The notes under the pieces are model-generated. The model was not told the origin of the DNA. It made no database searches and worked only from the letters and a program-made list of their open reading frames with translations. The position numbers and the translations under genes are program-made. Below, piece by piece: positions 47,285 through 57,200 of a stretch of 64,000 bases of DNA (the first letter of the stretch is position 1; every line of letters starts with the position of its first letter). The DNA is from G963678255 sp963678255 (GTDB taxonomy: Bacteria > Cloacimonadota > Cloacimonadia > Cloacimonadales > WRIO01): positions 372,001-436,000 of the forward strand of contig OY782778.1 of assembly GCA_963678255.2 (NCBI GenBank). Reading direction: 5' to 3'.

Positions 47285-47960
47285 TGAAACACCTTGTGTA
47301 TTTGTCTATTTTAATTAATTAATCCATAAAATATATTAAATATCCAGGTATCAAGACAAAAGTAATGAACAATACTATCTCAAAGAAATATCCATATCTT
47401 CTCCAATAGATGTCAATTTTTTAAAAGGACAATCTCAAAACAAGGTGTTTCATTTTTACCAAACAGGCAACAGCCTGATATGAGCTCCTATGAAACAACT
47501 TGTGTATTTGTCTATTTTAATTAATTAATCAATCCATAAAATATATTAAATATCCAGGTATCAATGAGACAATGCCCATGAAAAAATGGCGTAAAGTCGT
47601 AGGGAAACTCGAAGGGGAACGAACAGCCATTCTGATTGAAGACAATGGTTTACCTCATAATTTAACTTACCCATTGGCAAGCTATGGCGGAGTCCCTGAG
47701 AGTGACTGGAGATAGCAAGTTTTTTCCTAGGGCTTGATTTTTTCTTTGCTTCGTTTATTTTGCATCAAGGCAAAAGAAATGAAGAATACCATTTCAAAGA
47801 ATTAACCCTATCTTCTCAAACAGTTATCATTTTTGAAAAGGACAATCTCAAAACTAGGTGTTTCATTTTTACCAAACAGGCAACAGCCTGATATGAGCTT
47901 TTATCTCTTATCTCTTATTGCATAATCTCTGATTTGCCATTATCTGCAGTACACCAACCC
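47285..47960. repeat. Inverted cluster: 206-bp unit and ~180-bp repeat on the opposite strand
   Basis: 47285-47560 holds one complete and one partial 206-bp unit reading on the minus strand. The ~180-bp repeat at about 47568-47745 has its 47-codon frame on the plus strand (47572-47715). 47830-47960 contains another unit core and a CAGATAATGG-type hairpin. 47086-47284 and 47961-48540 show no gene; 47110-47292 only gives chance frames. Confidence 0.85.
47572..47715 (+). other. 47-codon ORF inside the ~180-bp repeat (representative copy)
   Basis: ATG at 47572 opens a frame starting MPMKKWRKVVGKLEGERT and ending ASYGGVPESDWR-stop at 47713-47715. The same frame is open in the copies at 436-579, 12873-13016, 15367-15510 and 15780-15923, all complementary. 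There is no clear Shine-Dalgarno sequence. The near identity of the copies means that an open frame is weak evidence of selection. Confidence 0.35.
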
Positions 47961-48546
47961 TACCTTACTGGTAGCTTACTCCTTGCTTGGAGATAGTCTA
48001 ATATTAGTTGATACTTGCAAGTATATCTATTCTTATGATTTATTGTGCTTTACACATTGCTCTGTAGAAAATATATGATATTCTTTCTCTAACCTTTTGA
48101 ATATATACATATTATACATAACATCCTCATATCATACTAACAAACCTTCGAAGCATGTCGCTACTATCAATTTCTCAGCACAGTCTTCAGAACATACAAA
48201 TCAATTTAAATTTATAAAACCCTTACAGATCCTCATGTCTGGAGATAATTTCCAATAAATTATCAAAAGATGACTAAGCCTAATGTAAAAACTAGAATCC
48301 CTAAAAACTACCAAAATCCGAAAGACTTCAGGTTCCAATAGTCAAAGAGTATGCTTTCATAATTCTTCTTCTCGTTTTCAATTCCATTTTTCCCATGCTT
48401 TCAGTGGTTGTACATCTTTATTAGAGTACTTTCTATCATAAATTCTAACTCCTTTTCTATCTGTTTTTTAACCTCAAATAAATGAGATTCTGGATAAAAT
48501 TAAAATACTATTTTACAAATATTATTTAAAATTATTATTATTATTC

Positions 48547-48575
48547 TTGACAGAAAATACCACTACAGGTAATAA
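48547..48575 (+). promoter_or_regulatory. Promoter of the tRNA operon
   Basis: TTGACA at 48547-48552 and TAATAA at 48570-48575, spacing 17, 26 bases before the first tRNA. Confidence 0.65.
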
Positions 48576-48601
48576 GGCATATATAGTGTGAATGAAATTT
48601 A

Positions 48602-48679
<78 letters not shown>

Positions 48680-48702
48680 ATAAATCGTAAATTTTTCAAA
48701 AT

Positions 48703-48778
48703 GGGCGTTTAGCTCAGTTGGGAGAGCGCTTGCCTTACAAGCAAGTGGTCGGGGGTTCAAGTCCCTCAACGCCCACCA
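48703..48778 (+). tRNA. tRNA-Val (anticodon TAC)
   Basis: Acceptor GGGCGTT/AACGCCC, D-arm AGCTCAGTTGGGAGAGC, anticodon stem CTTGC/GCAAG with loop CTTACAA, TPC GGGGGTTCAAGTCCC and ACCA end. It lies 23 bases after tRNA-Pro and is co-transcribed with it. Confidence 0.96.
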
Positions 48779-48783
48779 TTTTA

Positions 48784-48811
48784 ATCCTGCAGAAATGCAG
48801 GATTTTTTTTT
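48784..48811 (+). terminator. Terminator of the tRNA operon
   Basis: ATCCTGCA-GAAA-TGCAGGAT (8-bp stem, GNRA-type tetraloop) followed by nine T. Confidence 0.92.
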
Positions 48812-48824
48812 GCCTAATTTTTAT

Positions 48825-49140
48825 GTAGAGACGCAATGCTTTGCGTCTCTTTCGTGCATTCCATCTCTACATAATACGATTCCAATTAATTTTGTTGTTA
48901 GGTCATTAAAAGATTGTTATGCAATAACATCAAATCATGTTGCATTCATTTAACATACTAATTTGTTTTGATATTAAAAAAAACTTGCATTAAAATGAAA
49001 TTTATGCTTTTTTTATCCTAGAGGTCAATATGTTACCAACCCCTGTAGAGACGCAATGCTTTGCGTCTCTTTCGTGCTTTGCGTCTCTATCGCACATTTC
49101 ATCTCAATCGTGCATTGCATCTCAACGTAATATTATTAAA
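48825..49140 (+). repeat. REP cluster upstream of RAYT 1
   Basis: GTAG-prefixed palindromes lie at 48828-48849 and 49048-49069 (GAGACGCAA-TGCT-TTGCGTCTC), plus half-copies TTTGCGTCTCTATCG and TTGCATCTCAACG. The stretch CATCTCTACATAATACGA to TTAGGTCATTAAA (about 48860-48910) is repeated in diverged form after the gene at 49810-49860. About 48920-49020 is AT-rich and featureless. Confidence 0.8.
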
Positions 49141-49151
49141 ATGGTGTTATA

Positions 49152-49688
49152 ATGGAAAAATACCAAAACAAATATCGAATACCTTCTGCCCGTATGCAGG
49201 GCTGGGATTATGCCAATGAAGGTGCCTATTTTATCACCATTTGCACCACCCATCGGTTTCATTATTTCGGTGAAATTGAAAACAATAAAATGAAATTGTC
49301 TGAAATTGGTAAAATTGTTGAATTAGAATGGCTAAAAACATTCGAAATGTGTCCTGATATGAATTTAATCATGGGGGTATTTGTCATAATGCCAAACCAT
49401 TTCCACGCAATTGTCATTATTGGCGAAAACCAATATAATTCCCAATGGGATATCGATTATAAAAATAAATTTGAATCACAATCCAAAAATTTAGCATCAA
49501 TTGTTCGTGGTTTTAAAATTGGGGTTACAAAAAATGCTCACATCATTAACCCCAATTTCGCATGGCAATCCAGTTTCCACGACCATATTATTCGTAATGA
49601 TCAGGAATTTCAACAAATTATCAGTTATATTGAAAACAACCCAGAAAATTGGGAGCAAGATCAATTTTTTAAATTAGAGGAATTATAA
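49152..49688 (+). CDS. RAYT 1: REP-associated tyrosine transposase
   Basis: 178 residues, typical for this single-domain Y1/HUH transposase family. N-terminal GAYFITICTTHRFHYFGEI, the HUH motif in VIMPNHFHAIV (about 80-90) and the C-terminal WQSSFHDHIIRNDQEF with the YIENNPENW segment carrying the candidate nucleophilic tyrosine are all present. Such enzymes nick single-stranded REP/BIME palindromes. Palindromes with GTAG stand on both sides (48828, 49048 and 49740), which are plausible substrates. All motifs are intact. A 22-bp piece of its own coding sequence (GAAAACCAATATAATTCCCA) recurs just after the stop. Confidence 0.92.
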   Translation: MEKYQNKYRIPSARMQGWDYANEGAYFITICTTHRFHYFGEIENNKMKLSEIGKIVELEWLKTFEMCPDMNLIMGVFVIMPNHFHAIVIIGENQYNSQWDIDYKNKFESQSKNLASIVRGFKIGVTKNAHIINPNFAWQSSFHDHIIRNDQEFQQIISYIENNPENWEQDQFFKLEEL

Positions 49689-49998
49689 GAAAAGCTGACG
49701 AAAACCAATATAATTCCCAATATGATACCAACCCCTGTAGAGACGCAATGCTTTGCGTCTCAATCGTACATTGCATCTCTATCGTGCTTTGCCCTCTATC
49801 GTACATTCCATCTCTACATAATACGAATGTAATAATTTTTGTTATTAGGTCATTAAAGGATTGTATTACAATAGAATCAAACGTAGTTGTAGAGATTTAG
49901 CATAAAATCAAAAAAAGTATTGACAAATAGTAAAAAAGTGATGGTTTATTCAAATGATTGATAATAAAAAGAATTATATGATATAATATGAGGGTAAC
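49689..49998 (+). repeat. REP cluster downstream of RAYT 1
   Basis: GTAG palindrome at 49740-49761 follows TACCAACCCCTGTAG, the same lead-in as at about 49035 upstream. Half-copies continue to about 49815. From 49860 to 49998 the sequence is AT-rich leader of the helicase gene (TTGACA near 49920, GAGGGTAAC RBS). Confidence 0.75.
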
Positions 49999-52900
49999 AT
50001 GGCTCAATTTATAACAAATAGAAAAGAATTAATGGCTAATGTAATAAAAGACATATTGCCATCTTCAAGTAAACTTTCAATGCTTGTAGGATATTTTTAT
50101 TTTTCTGGTTTTAATGAAATCTATAAAGATGTTGAAGATAAAGAAATTAGAATCCTAATTGGACTTGACATTGAAAAAAATATAATGAACAAATATCGTG
50201 AATTCAGCTTAATTGAGGATATAAATCATTCAAGAGGTGAAATAAAAAAAAATTACTTAAACTCATTTACTCAATTTTTTAACGAAACTGATTATTTTGA
50301 CAACGAAAGCAAACAAAATGCGTTTAGATTATTTGTAGAAAAAATAAAAAATGGAAGTCTTAAAATTAGAAAAACGCTCCATCCTAATCATGCAAAACTA
50401 TATTTATTTGAAAATAAAGACACTCATAATCAAAATGGTCATTTCCCAGGTACAATGATTACAGGTTCTAGCAATCTAACTCGTTCTGGATTAGTCGATC
50501 AACATGAAATCAATGTTTTATTCAGAGATGAAAATTATAATCAAGGAAAAATCATCTTTGATGAGTTGTGGAAAGATGCTATTGAAGTAATAAATCAAAA
50601 TAACTTAGATGATTTTTATAAGGATGTAATGGATAAAATCTGGATAGATAAACTACCCAAGCCTTTTTTATTGTATATCAGAGTATTACATGAATATTTT
50701 TCATTAAATGCAAAAGATGAAGTAACCATGCCAGCAGATATTACCGATAATCAGTATTTCAATTTAAAGTATCAGATTGATGCTCTTCATAAAGCATTAG
50801 AAATCATTAAAAACCACAATGGTGTTATTATTGCTGATGTTGTTGGTTTGGGTAAGAGTATAATTGCTTCAGCGATTGCCTATAATTTAAGAAAAAAAAC
50901 AATCATTATTGCTCCTCCTCATCTGATTGATCAATGGAATGATTATCGTTATTCCTTCAGTTTTAATGCAAAAGTATATAGTAATGGCAAAATAGATAAG
51001 GCTTTATTGGAAAATGATTCAGATGAAGAGAAACTTATAATAATAGATGAAGCACACAAATATAGAAATGAATTTACTAATGATTATGGATTACTTCATC
51101 AGCTTTGTCAGGGTAATAAAGTAGTTTTACTCTCAGCTACACCTTTTAATAACAGACCTCAGGATATTTTTTCCATGATAAAGTTCTTTCAAATACCTAC
51201 AAAATCAACCATTCAAACCGTAGATAATTTAGCACTGCAATTTATTACTTTGATAGCGGAATACAAAAGAATAGAAAAAGAGCAAAAGAATCAGAAAACA
51301 CCGGCAAATAATCTAACAAAAAAGATAAATATTTTATCAGAAAAGATTAGGGATATTCTAAGTCCAATCATAATAAGAAGAAGTCGCCTTGATCTAGAAA
51401 CTATTGAAGAATATAAAAATGACTTGAAAAAACAAAAAATATCCTTTTCAGCGGTTCGTGATCCTGAGATTCAAGAGTATAATCTAGGTGATTTAAGTGA
51501 TTTATATATGAGCACTTTAGAAAAGATACAATCAACAGATAAAACAGAAGGTTTGAAATGCTCTCGTTATAAACCGGCAAATTACCTGAATAATCTGGAA
51601 GATTTTAAAAAGATAATGAACAAAGATTTTGGAGATGGCGATTTTTTAGTAATGTCTCAAACTAATTTGGCAGATTTTATGAAAAAGCTTTTAGTAAGAA
51701 GATTTGAAAGTTCTGTTTATGCTTTTAGATCCTCCCTTGATAATATGATTAAATCTTTTGAAAATATTAAGGAATGGTATAATAGATTAGGAAAAGTACC
51801 CATCTACAAAAAGGGGAAACTCCCTGATATTGACTCATTGCTTGAAGATGAATGTGATGATATTCATGTTGATTTAGAAGAATTGTTCTTTGAAGATCAT
51901 CTAAGAAAATTTATTGAAAATGGTTTGATACTGATTGACAAGAAGGATTTAACCCCTGTTTTTATAGTCGATTTGGAAAGTGATATAACACTATTAAATC
52001 AAATAAAATCTGATTGGAGCTGTGTCCAGTCTGACCCTAAAGTAGAACATTTCAAAGTGATTATAAAAAACTTATTAAAAGAGAATCCACAAAGAAAAAT
52101 AATCATTTTCTCTGAGTTTTCTGATACCGCAAATTATTTGTATGATTGTATTAAAAGCGATTTTAGAGTTTTTAAGTACTCCTCTGGTGATGCAACAAAT
52201 AGGAATAAACAAATAATTAGAGAAAATTTTGATGCCTCTTATAAACTTGAGAAAAGGAATGATTATGATGTATTAGTCGCTACAGATGCCATCTCAGAAG
52301 GCTATAATTTGCATCGTGCAGGCATTATCTTTAATTATGACATCCCTTATAACCCTACCAGAGTGATCCAGCGTGTAGGACGTATAAATCGTATTGATAA
52401 GAAAATATTCGATGAGCTTTTTATTTATAATTATTTCCCAACGAATATTGGGGAAAAAGAAACCCGAACAAAACAAATATCAACTCTTAAACTTGCAGTA
52501 ATTCAAGCTGTACTAGGTGAAGATACTCGGATATTAACTTCTGATGAAGATTTAAAATCATTCTACACAGCTCAATATCAAAAGGAAAATCAAAAAAACG
52601 AACAAGTCTCTTGGGATGCTTATTATCAAGATTTTTACAATAAATTGAAATTAAATCATCCTGAGCTGATCGATAATGCGGTCAATTTGCCATATAGATC
52701 AAGAATTAGAAGAGAGAATGATAAAAAAGATAAAGGTGTTATCGTCTTTGGTAAAAAAGGAGAAGATTTTACCTTTAAATATGCGACAAGTGATACAGAT
52801 ATTAAAAACATGAATGCAAAAGAAGCAATATCTCTTTTTGAAGCAGGCATAACAGAAGAAGCTTTTAGCGTATCTGAACATTTTGATAGAATTTATCAAC

Positions 52901-53226
52901 ATATAAAAAATAAATTATTCATCAAAAAAACAGAAATCCCTCATGATAAAGGGCGAAGACTTACGATTGATAAATTAAACTATCTTAAAGGAATCTATAC
53001 TAAAGATAAAGATTATTTGGAAGATTTAATCAGTGTAGTCAATAATCTTGACGCTTTACCTGATTATTTTTCAAAAATAATTAGAGATTTAAATGAAAAA
53101 ACAATAGATTTAGACTTTGAAACTATAAAAAAAGAAATCCCTCATCAGTATTTAATAAAAATACTCAGAAAAGCGAATGAAATCAATGAAGGCAAAGAGG
53201 TATTAATATTGGCAGAGGAAATATGA
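49999..53226 (+). CDS. PLD-nuclease/SNF2-type helicase fusion, putative restriction component
   Basis: 1075 residues. The N-terminal phospholipase-D-like nuclease has H131-x-K133 (HPNHAKLYLF) and the following GSSNLTRSGL. The SF2 ATPase core shows motif I DVVGLGKS (280-287), DEAH (350-353), motif III LLSATPFNNRP and motif VI QRVGRINRID (791-800). Such fusions occur beside N6-adenine methylases in R-M-like defence loci. Here a methylase gene follows, separated by a RAYT insertion. The likely role is DNA translocation and cleavage of unmethylated DNA, by inference. It is unlike HsdR, which carries a PD-(D/E)xK nuclease. Confidence 0.85.
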   Translation: MAQFITNRKELMANVIKDILPSSSKLSMLVGYFYFSGFNEIYKDVEDKEIRILIGLDIEKNIMNKYREFSLIEDINHSRGEIKKNYLNSFTQFFNETDYFDNESKQNAFRLFVEKIKNGSLKIRKTLHPNHAKLYLFENKDTHNQNGHFPGTMITGSSNLTRSGLVDQHEINVLFRDENYNQGKIIFDELWKDAIEVINQNNLDDFYKDVMDKIWIDKLPKPFLLYIRVLHEYFSLNAKDEVTMPADITDNQYFNLKYQIDALHKALEIIKNHNGVIIADVVGLGKSIIASAIAYNLRKKTIIIAPPHLIDQWNDYRYSFSFNAKVYSNGKIDKALLENDSDEEKLIIIDEAHKYRNEFTNDYGLLHQLCQGNKVVLLSATPFNNRPQDIFSMIKFFQIPTKSTIQTVDNLALQFITLIAEYKRIEKEQKNQKTPANNLTKKINILSEKIRDILSPIIIRRSRLDLETIEEYKNDLKKQKISFSAVRDPEIQEYNLGDLSDLYMSTLEKIQSTDKTEGLKCSRYKPANYLNNLEDFKKIMNKDFGDGDFLVMSQTNLADFMKKLLVRRFESSVYAFRSSLDNMIKSFENIKEWYNRLGKVPIYKKGKLPDIDSLLEDECDDIHVDLEELFFEDHLRKFIENGLILIDKKDLTPVFIVDLESDITLLNQIKSDWSCVQSDPKVEHFKVIIKNLLKENPQRKIIIFSEFSDTANYLYDCIKSDFRVFKYSSGDATNRNKQIIRENFDASYKLEKRNDYDVLVATDAISEGYNLHRAGIIFNYDIPYNPTRVIQRVGRINRIDKKIFDELFIYNYFPTNIGEKETRTKQISTLKLAVIQAVLGEDTRILTSDEDLKSFYTAQYQKENQKNEQVSWDAYYQDFYNKLKLNHPELIDNAVNLPYRSRIRRENDKKDKGVIVFGKKGEDFTFKYATSDTDIKNMNAKEAISLFEAGITEEAFSVSEHFDRIYQHIKNKLFIKKTEIPHDKGRRLTIDKLNYLKGIYTKDKDYLEDLISVVNNLDALPDYFSKIIRDLNEKTIDLDFETIKKEIPHQYLIKILRKANEINEGKEVLILAEEI

Positions 53227-53400
53227 GAAGTAATACAAGTTACTCTGTAATACAAGTTACTCTGTAACACAAGTTACTCTGTAACACAAGTTACTCTGTA
53301 ACACAAGTTACTCTGTAACACAAGTTACTCTGTAACACAAGTTTTTAACTTGTGAAAGTGACAAGATACAATCTTGTCTTACAGGTTACAAGGAGGTATA
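53227..53400 (+). repeat. Tandem 17-bp hairpin repeats upstream of RAYT 2
   Basis: At least six 17-bp units ACAAGTTACTCTGTAAC from about 53235 to 53338, each a GTTAC-TCT-GTAAC hairpin. CACAAGTT-TTT-AACTTGTG and GACAAGAT-ACA-ATCTTGTC (8-bp stems, 3-base loops) follow before the RBS AAGGAGG. Confidence 0.85.
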
Positions 53401-54042
53401 ATGATGTCAAATTTTAGCTATAAAAATCATTACAGAAGAAATCTACCTCATTTTCAATTCCATAATATGATTTATTTTATTACATTTAGGCTTGCATTTA
53501 ATCTTCCAGAGGGAGCATTTGATACATTATTAAAAGAAAAAGAAAATTTTGATTCAATTTATAAGAGTCTAAATGAATCTGAAAAAAAAGGATTTCAAAT
53601 GGAATTCTATCATAAAAGATTTTTGTATATTGATAACATTATAGATAATTTGAAAACAAACAAAAATTATCTGGAAATACCTGAAATTGCATCTTGCGTA
53701 TATGACGCTTTACTGTTTTTCGATAAAAAGAAATATGAAATTATTGTTTTTTGTATAATGCCCAATCATGTTCATTTAGTAGTTAAGATTTTACAGAAAA
53801 ATGAAATAGATTATTATTCTTTAGCAGATGTCATGCATTCAATAAAGAGATATACTGCAAATGAATGTAACAAGATTATAGATAAAAATGGACAGTTTTG
53901 GCTTCACGAAAACTATGATCATATTGTTAGAAATGAAATAGATTTGAATAATTGTTTTAATTATACAATCATGAATCCTGTTAAAGCAAAGCTAGTGGAG
54001 AATTGGGAAGATTGGAAATATACCTATTTCCCAAAAGATTAG
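53401..54042 (+). CDS. RAYT 2: Y1/HUH transposase in the methylase-helicase locus
   Basis: About 213 residues from the ATG at 53401 (AAGGAGGTATA precedes; a longer frame begins at 53374). MIYFITFRLAF, the HUH motif in CIMPNHVHLVVK and the C-terminal FWLHENYDHIVRNEIDLNNC, then NYTIMNPVKAKLVENWEDW with the candidate catalytic tyrosine, place it in the RAYT family, in a subgroup different from RAYT 1. Its surroundings consist of a second palindrome class (AACTTGTG, CAAGAT-ACA-ATCTTG) on both sides. It splits the helicase and methylase genes and so is probably a later insertion. Confidence 0.88.
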   Translation: MMSNFSYKNHYRRNLPHFQFHNMIYFITFRLAFNLPEGAFDTLLKEKENFDSIYKSLNESEKKGFQMEFYHKRFLYIDNIIDNLKTNKNYLEIPEIASCVYDALLFFDKKKYEIIVFCIMPNHVHLVVKILQKNEIDYYSLADVMHSIKRYTANECNKIIDKNGQFWLHENYDHIVRNEIDLNNCFNYTIMNPVKAKLVENWEDWKYTYFPKD

Positions 54043-54257
54043 TAAAACATGTTACTCTGTAACACAAGTTTTCAACTTGTGAATTGACAAGATACAATCT
54101 TTGAATTGACAAGTTTTCAACTTGTGAATTGACAAGATACAATCTTTGAATTGACAAGATACAATCTGACAAGATACAATCTTTGAATTGACAAGTTTTC
54201 AACTTGTGAATTGACAAGATACAATCTTGTCTTACATAAACATTTAAGGAGATAAAA
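54043..54257 (+). repeat. Palindrome cluster downstream of RAYT 2
   Basis: One GTTAC-TCT-GTAAC unit, then alternating CAAGTT-TTC-AACTTG hairpins and GACAAGATACAATC half or full palindromes joined by GAATT and TTTGAATT, ending GACAAGAT-ACA-ATCTTGTC just before the methylase RBS. Five or more units are present in nested duplication. Confidence 0.85.
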
Positions 54258-57200
54258 ATGGAAAACATTTTTAATCAGCCATACAAACGAGATTCATATC
54301 AGAGTTTTTTAACAAAATTCTTACCAGATGATTATATGATAGAAAATGAAAATGTATTAGAAAATATAAATATTCTTTTAAATAAAATTGAAAACGCCCA
54401 TCTTATTGGTCATTGTGAATCTCTTGAATTATCAATTTATGAGATGTATCATAGTTCTGAAAATGATCCTCGAATCACTGTTGCAAGAGAAGCCTTTAAA
54501 ATACTATCTCAATATTCAAAAAAAAGAGCTCTAGTTTTCTTTATTTCTAAAAATCCAGACATTTACAGATTTTCTCTAATAACAATTGATTTAAAACTAG
54601 AAGAAAACAAAATTAAGAATATTATATCTAATCCCAAAAGATATTCATATCTATTGGGGAAAGACTCAAAATTAAAGACTTTTCAAGATAGGTTGCTAAA
54701 AATATTAAACAATGATTTTGATGAAATAAAACGTATTGTTTCTTATGAAGATATTCAAGAAAGATTTTCTGTTGAACCCGTCACAAACGAATTCTTTATT
54801 AAGTATAAAGAACTATTTGATAGAATATTGAAATTTTTAAAAAAAGATCCAATTTTTCAACAAATAAAAATAAACGATCCAGAATTAACAGAAGATTTAT
54901 TTGCACGGAAATTATTAGGCCAAATTGTTTTTCTATACTTTTTACAAAAGAAAAAATGGCTTGGGGGAATTCCAGATGACTCAAACAATTGGACTGATGG
55001 AAGGAAGGATTTTTTAAGATGGGGGTTAAATCACTGTATTAAGAATGAATCAAATATATATTTTAGGTTCTTAGAACCGCTTTTTTACAATGGTTTAAAT
55101 AATAATGCTGTCTTTTTGGAATTTTTTAATAACAGAATAAAAGTACCATTTCTTAATGGTGGTTTGTTTGAAAGTCTTTATGATACAGATCAATACAAGT
55201 TAGGTCTAAATGATTCACTTTTTACAAATAAAAATGAAACAGGAATTTTTGATATATTTGACTGTTATAACTTTACTATAGATGAAAATACTGATTTTGA
55301 ACAAGATGTTGCAATAGATCCAGAAATGCTTGGGAAAGTATTTGAAAATTTAATTGATTCTGAAGAACGAAGTGCGCATGGATCTTTTTATACTCCCCGT
55401 GAAATTGTAGATTATATGACTAAAGAATCATTAAGACAACACTTAATTAACAAATTAAAACTAACTTTTGATGAGGATAAAGTCAGAAAATATATTGAAG
55501 CCCTATTTGAATATAAAGACAACTTTGTTGATAAAAAAGAATTAAAAAATTATGGGAATGATTTTGAATCACAGTTTTATGCAATTAAAGATATTGTTGG
55601 TCCCGTATTACAATCACTTAGAAACATTAAAATTGTAGATCCTGCAATCGGTTCAGGGGCTTTTAGTGTTGGTATTTTACATGAAATCGTATCAATTAAG
55701 CATTATTTGGAAACTCAATTTTTAAACAAAGATGTCTCAATTTATAAATTGAAAAAGGAGATTATACAGGATAATATATATGGGGTTGATTTAGATCCTG
55801 GTGCTGTAGAAATTGCCAAACTAAGATTATGGTTATCTCTTGTTGTTGATTCTGATTTTCCAGAACCTCTACCAAATCTTGAATATAAAATTATGCAGGG
55901 GAATAGCTTAATTGAAAGAATTGGTGATATTGATTTTAGTATGAAAAGTGAACTAGAAGAAAGAATTATAAGTATTAAGAAAGATATTGAGCAGGTTGAT
56001 TTAATCATCAAATATAGAAATGAAGAAATTGCTTTAATAAGCAGAAATGTTATGATTTCCAAAGAGAGTGTTGACATCTTTAGAAAGAATACAATAAATG
56101 ATGAAATCACAATTCAGAAAAAAAAGAAATCTGTATTAGAAAATAAGCTTAAACAAGCAAGAAATTCTACATCTAATAACTTACAAATAGAGGAAGATAA
56201 CTTGATAACTGAGCTTGAAGATTTAAAGAATAAAATTTACAATACCAATGACAAAAAACAAAAAATTGTATTTAGAGAACAAATTGAAAATCATGTCTTT
56301 CAGATTTTAGAAAAAGAATACCAAAAGATTGAAGAAGATTTAAATATTAAAAAGGGTAATAATATTGGATATCTGATACATCCTGTTGAAAATAATAAAT
56401 TAAAAGCTGAGTTTGAAAAGTTTGAAAAACAAAAAAATAAAATATTGATTGAGCTTGATGATATTAAACAAAAGTTCTCCAAGAAAAACAGAGTGAGACC
56501 ATTTTTCCCATGGCATCTATATTTTGCTGAAGTCTTTAAAAACAATAATGGTTTTGATATTGTGATTGGCAATCCTCCTTATGTTCAATTACAAAAATTT
56601 AAAGGGAATCCAATTCAAAAAGCATATAAAGATCAGAATTTCCAGACGTTTGATTCGATGGGTGATATTTATGGATTGTTTTATGAAAAAGGGATTCAAC
56701 TACTTAAAGATCATAGCCATTTATGCTTTATCACATCCAATAAATGGATGAGAGCGAGATATGGCGAGAAGTTAAGAAAATTTTTCTCTGAACTAAATCC
56801 TAAAATATTGATAGATCTAGGCCCAGGTGTTTTTAAATCGGCGACAGTAGACACAAATATTCTTCTGATAGAAAAGAATGAAAACCAAATTAGCTTAAAA
56901 GCACTAACCTATTATTCTGATTTAAAAAGTATAAATGAAGCGATGAGTAATGATGCAATTACTCTGAAAAAAGTATCTCATGATGCCTGGTTTATCGGAA
57001 ATTCTGCTGAAATCTCACTCAAAGAAAAAATTGAGCGTATCGGTAAACCCCTTAAAGATTGGGATGTGAATATTTATAGAGGAGTATTAACGGGTCTTAA
57101 TGAAGCGTTTATCATCGATACTCCAACAAAAGAAAGACTCTGTGCTGAAGATCCAAAATCAGCAGAAATATTAAAACCGATACTTCGTGGTAGAGATATC

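Noticed and set aside
49999..53226. A second HsdR
   Set aside because: The nuclease part is PLD-type (HxK and GSSN), not PD-(D/E)xK, and no hsdS or hsdM accompanies it.
53235..53338. The 17-bp tandem repeats as a CRISPR
   Set aside because: The period is 17 bp without unique spacers; it is a simple hairpin tandem.
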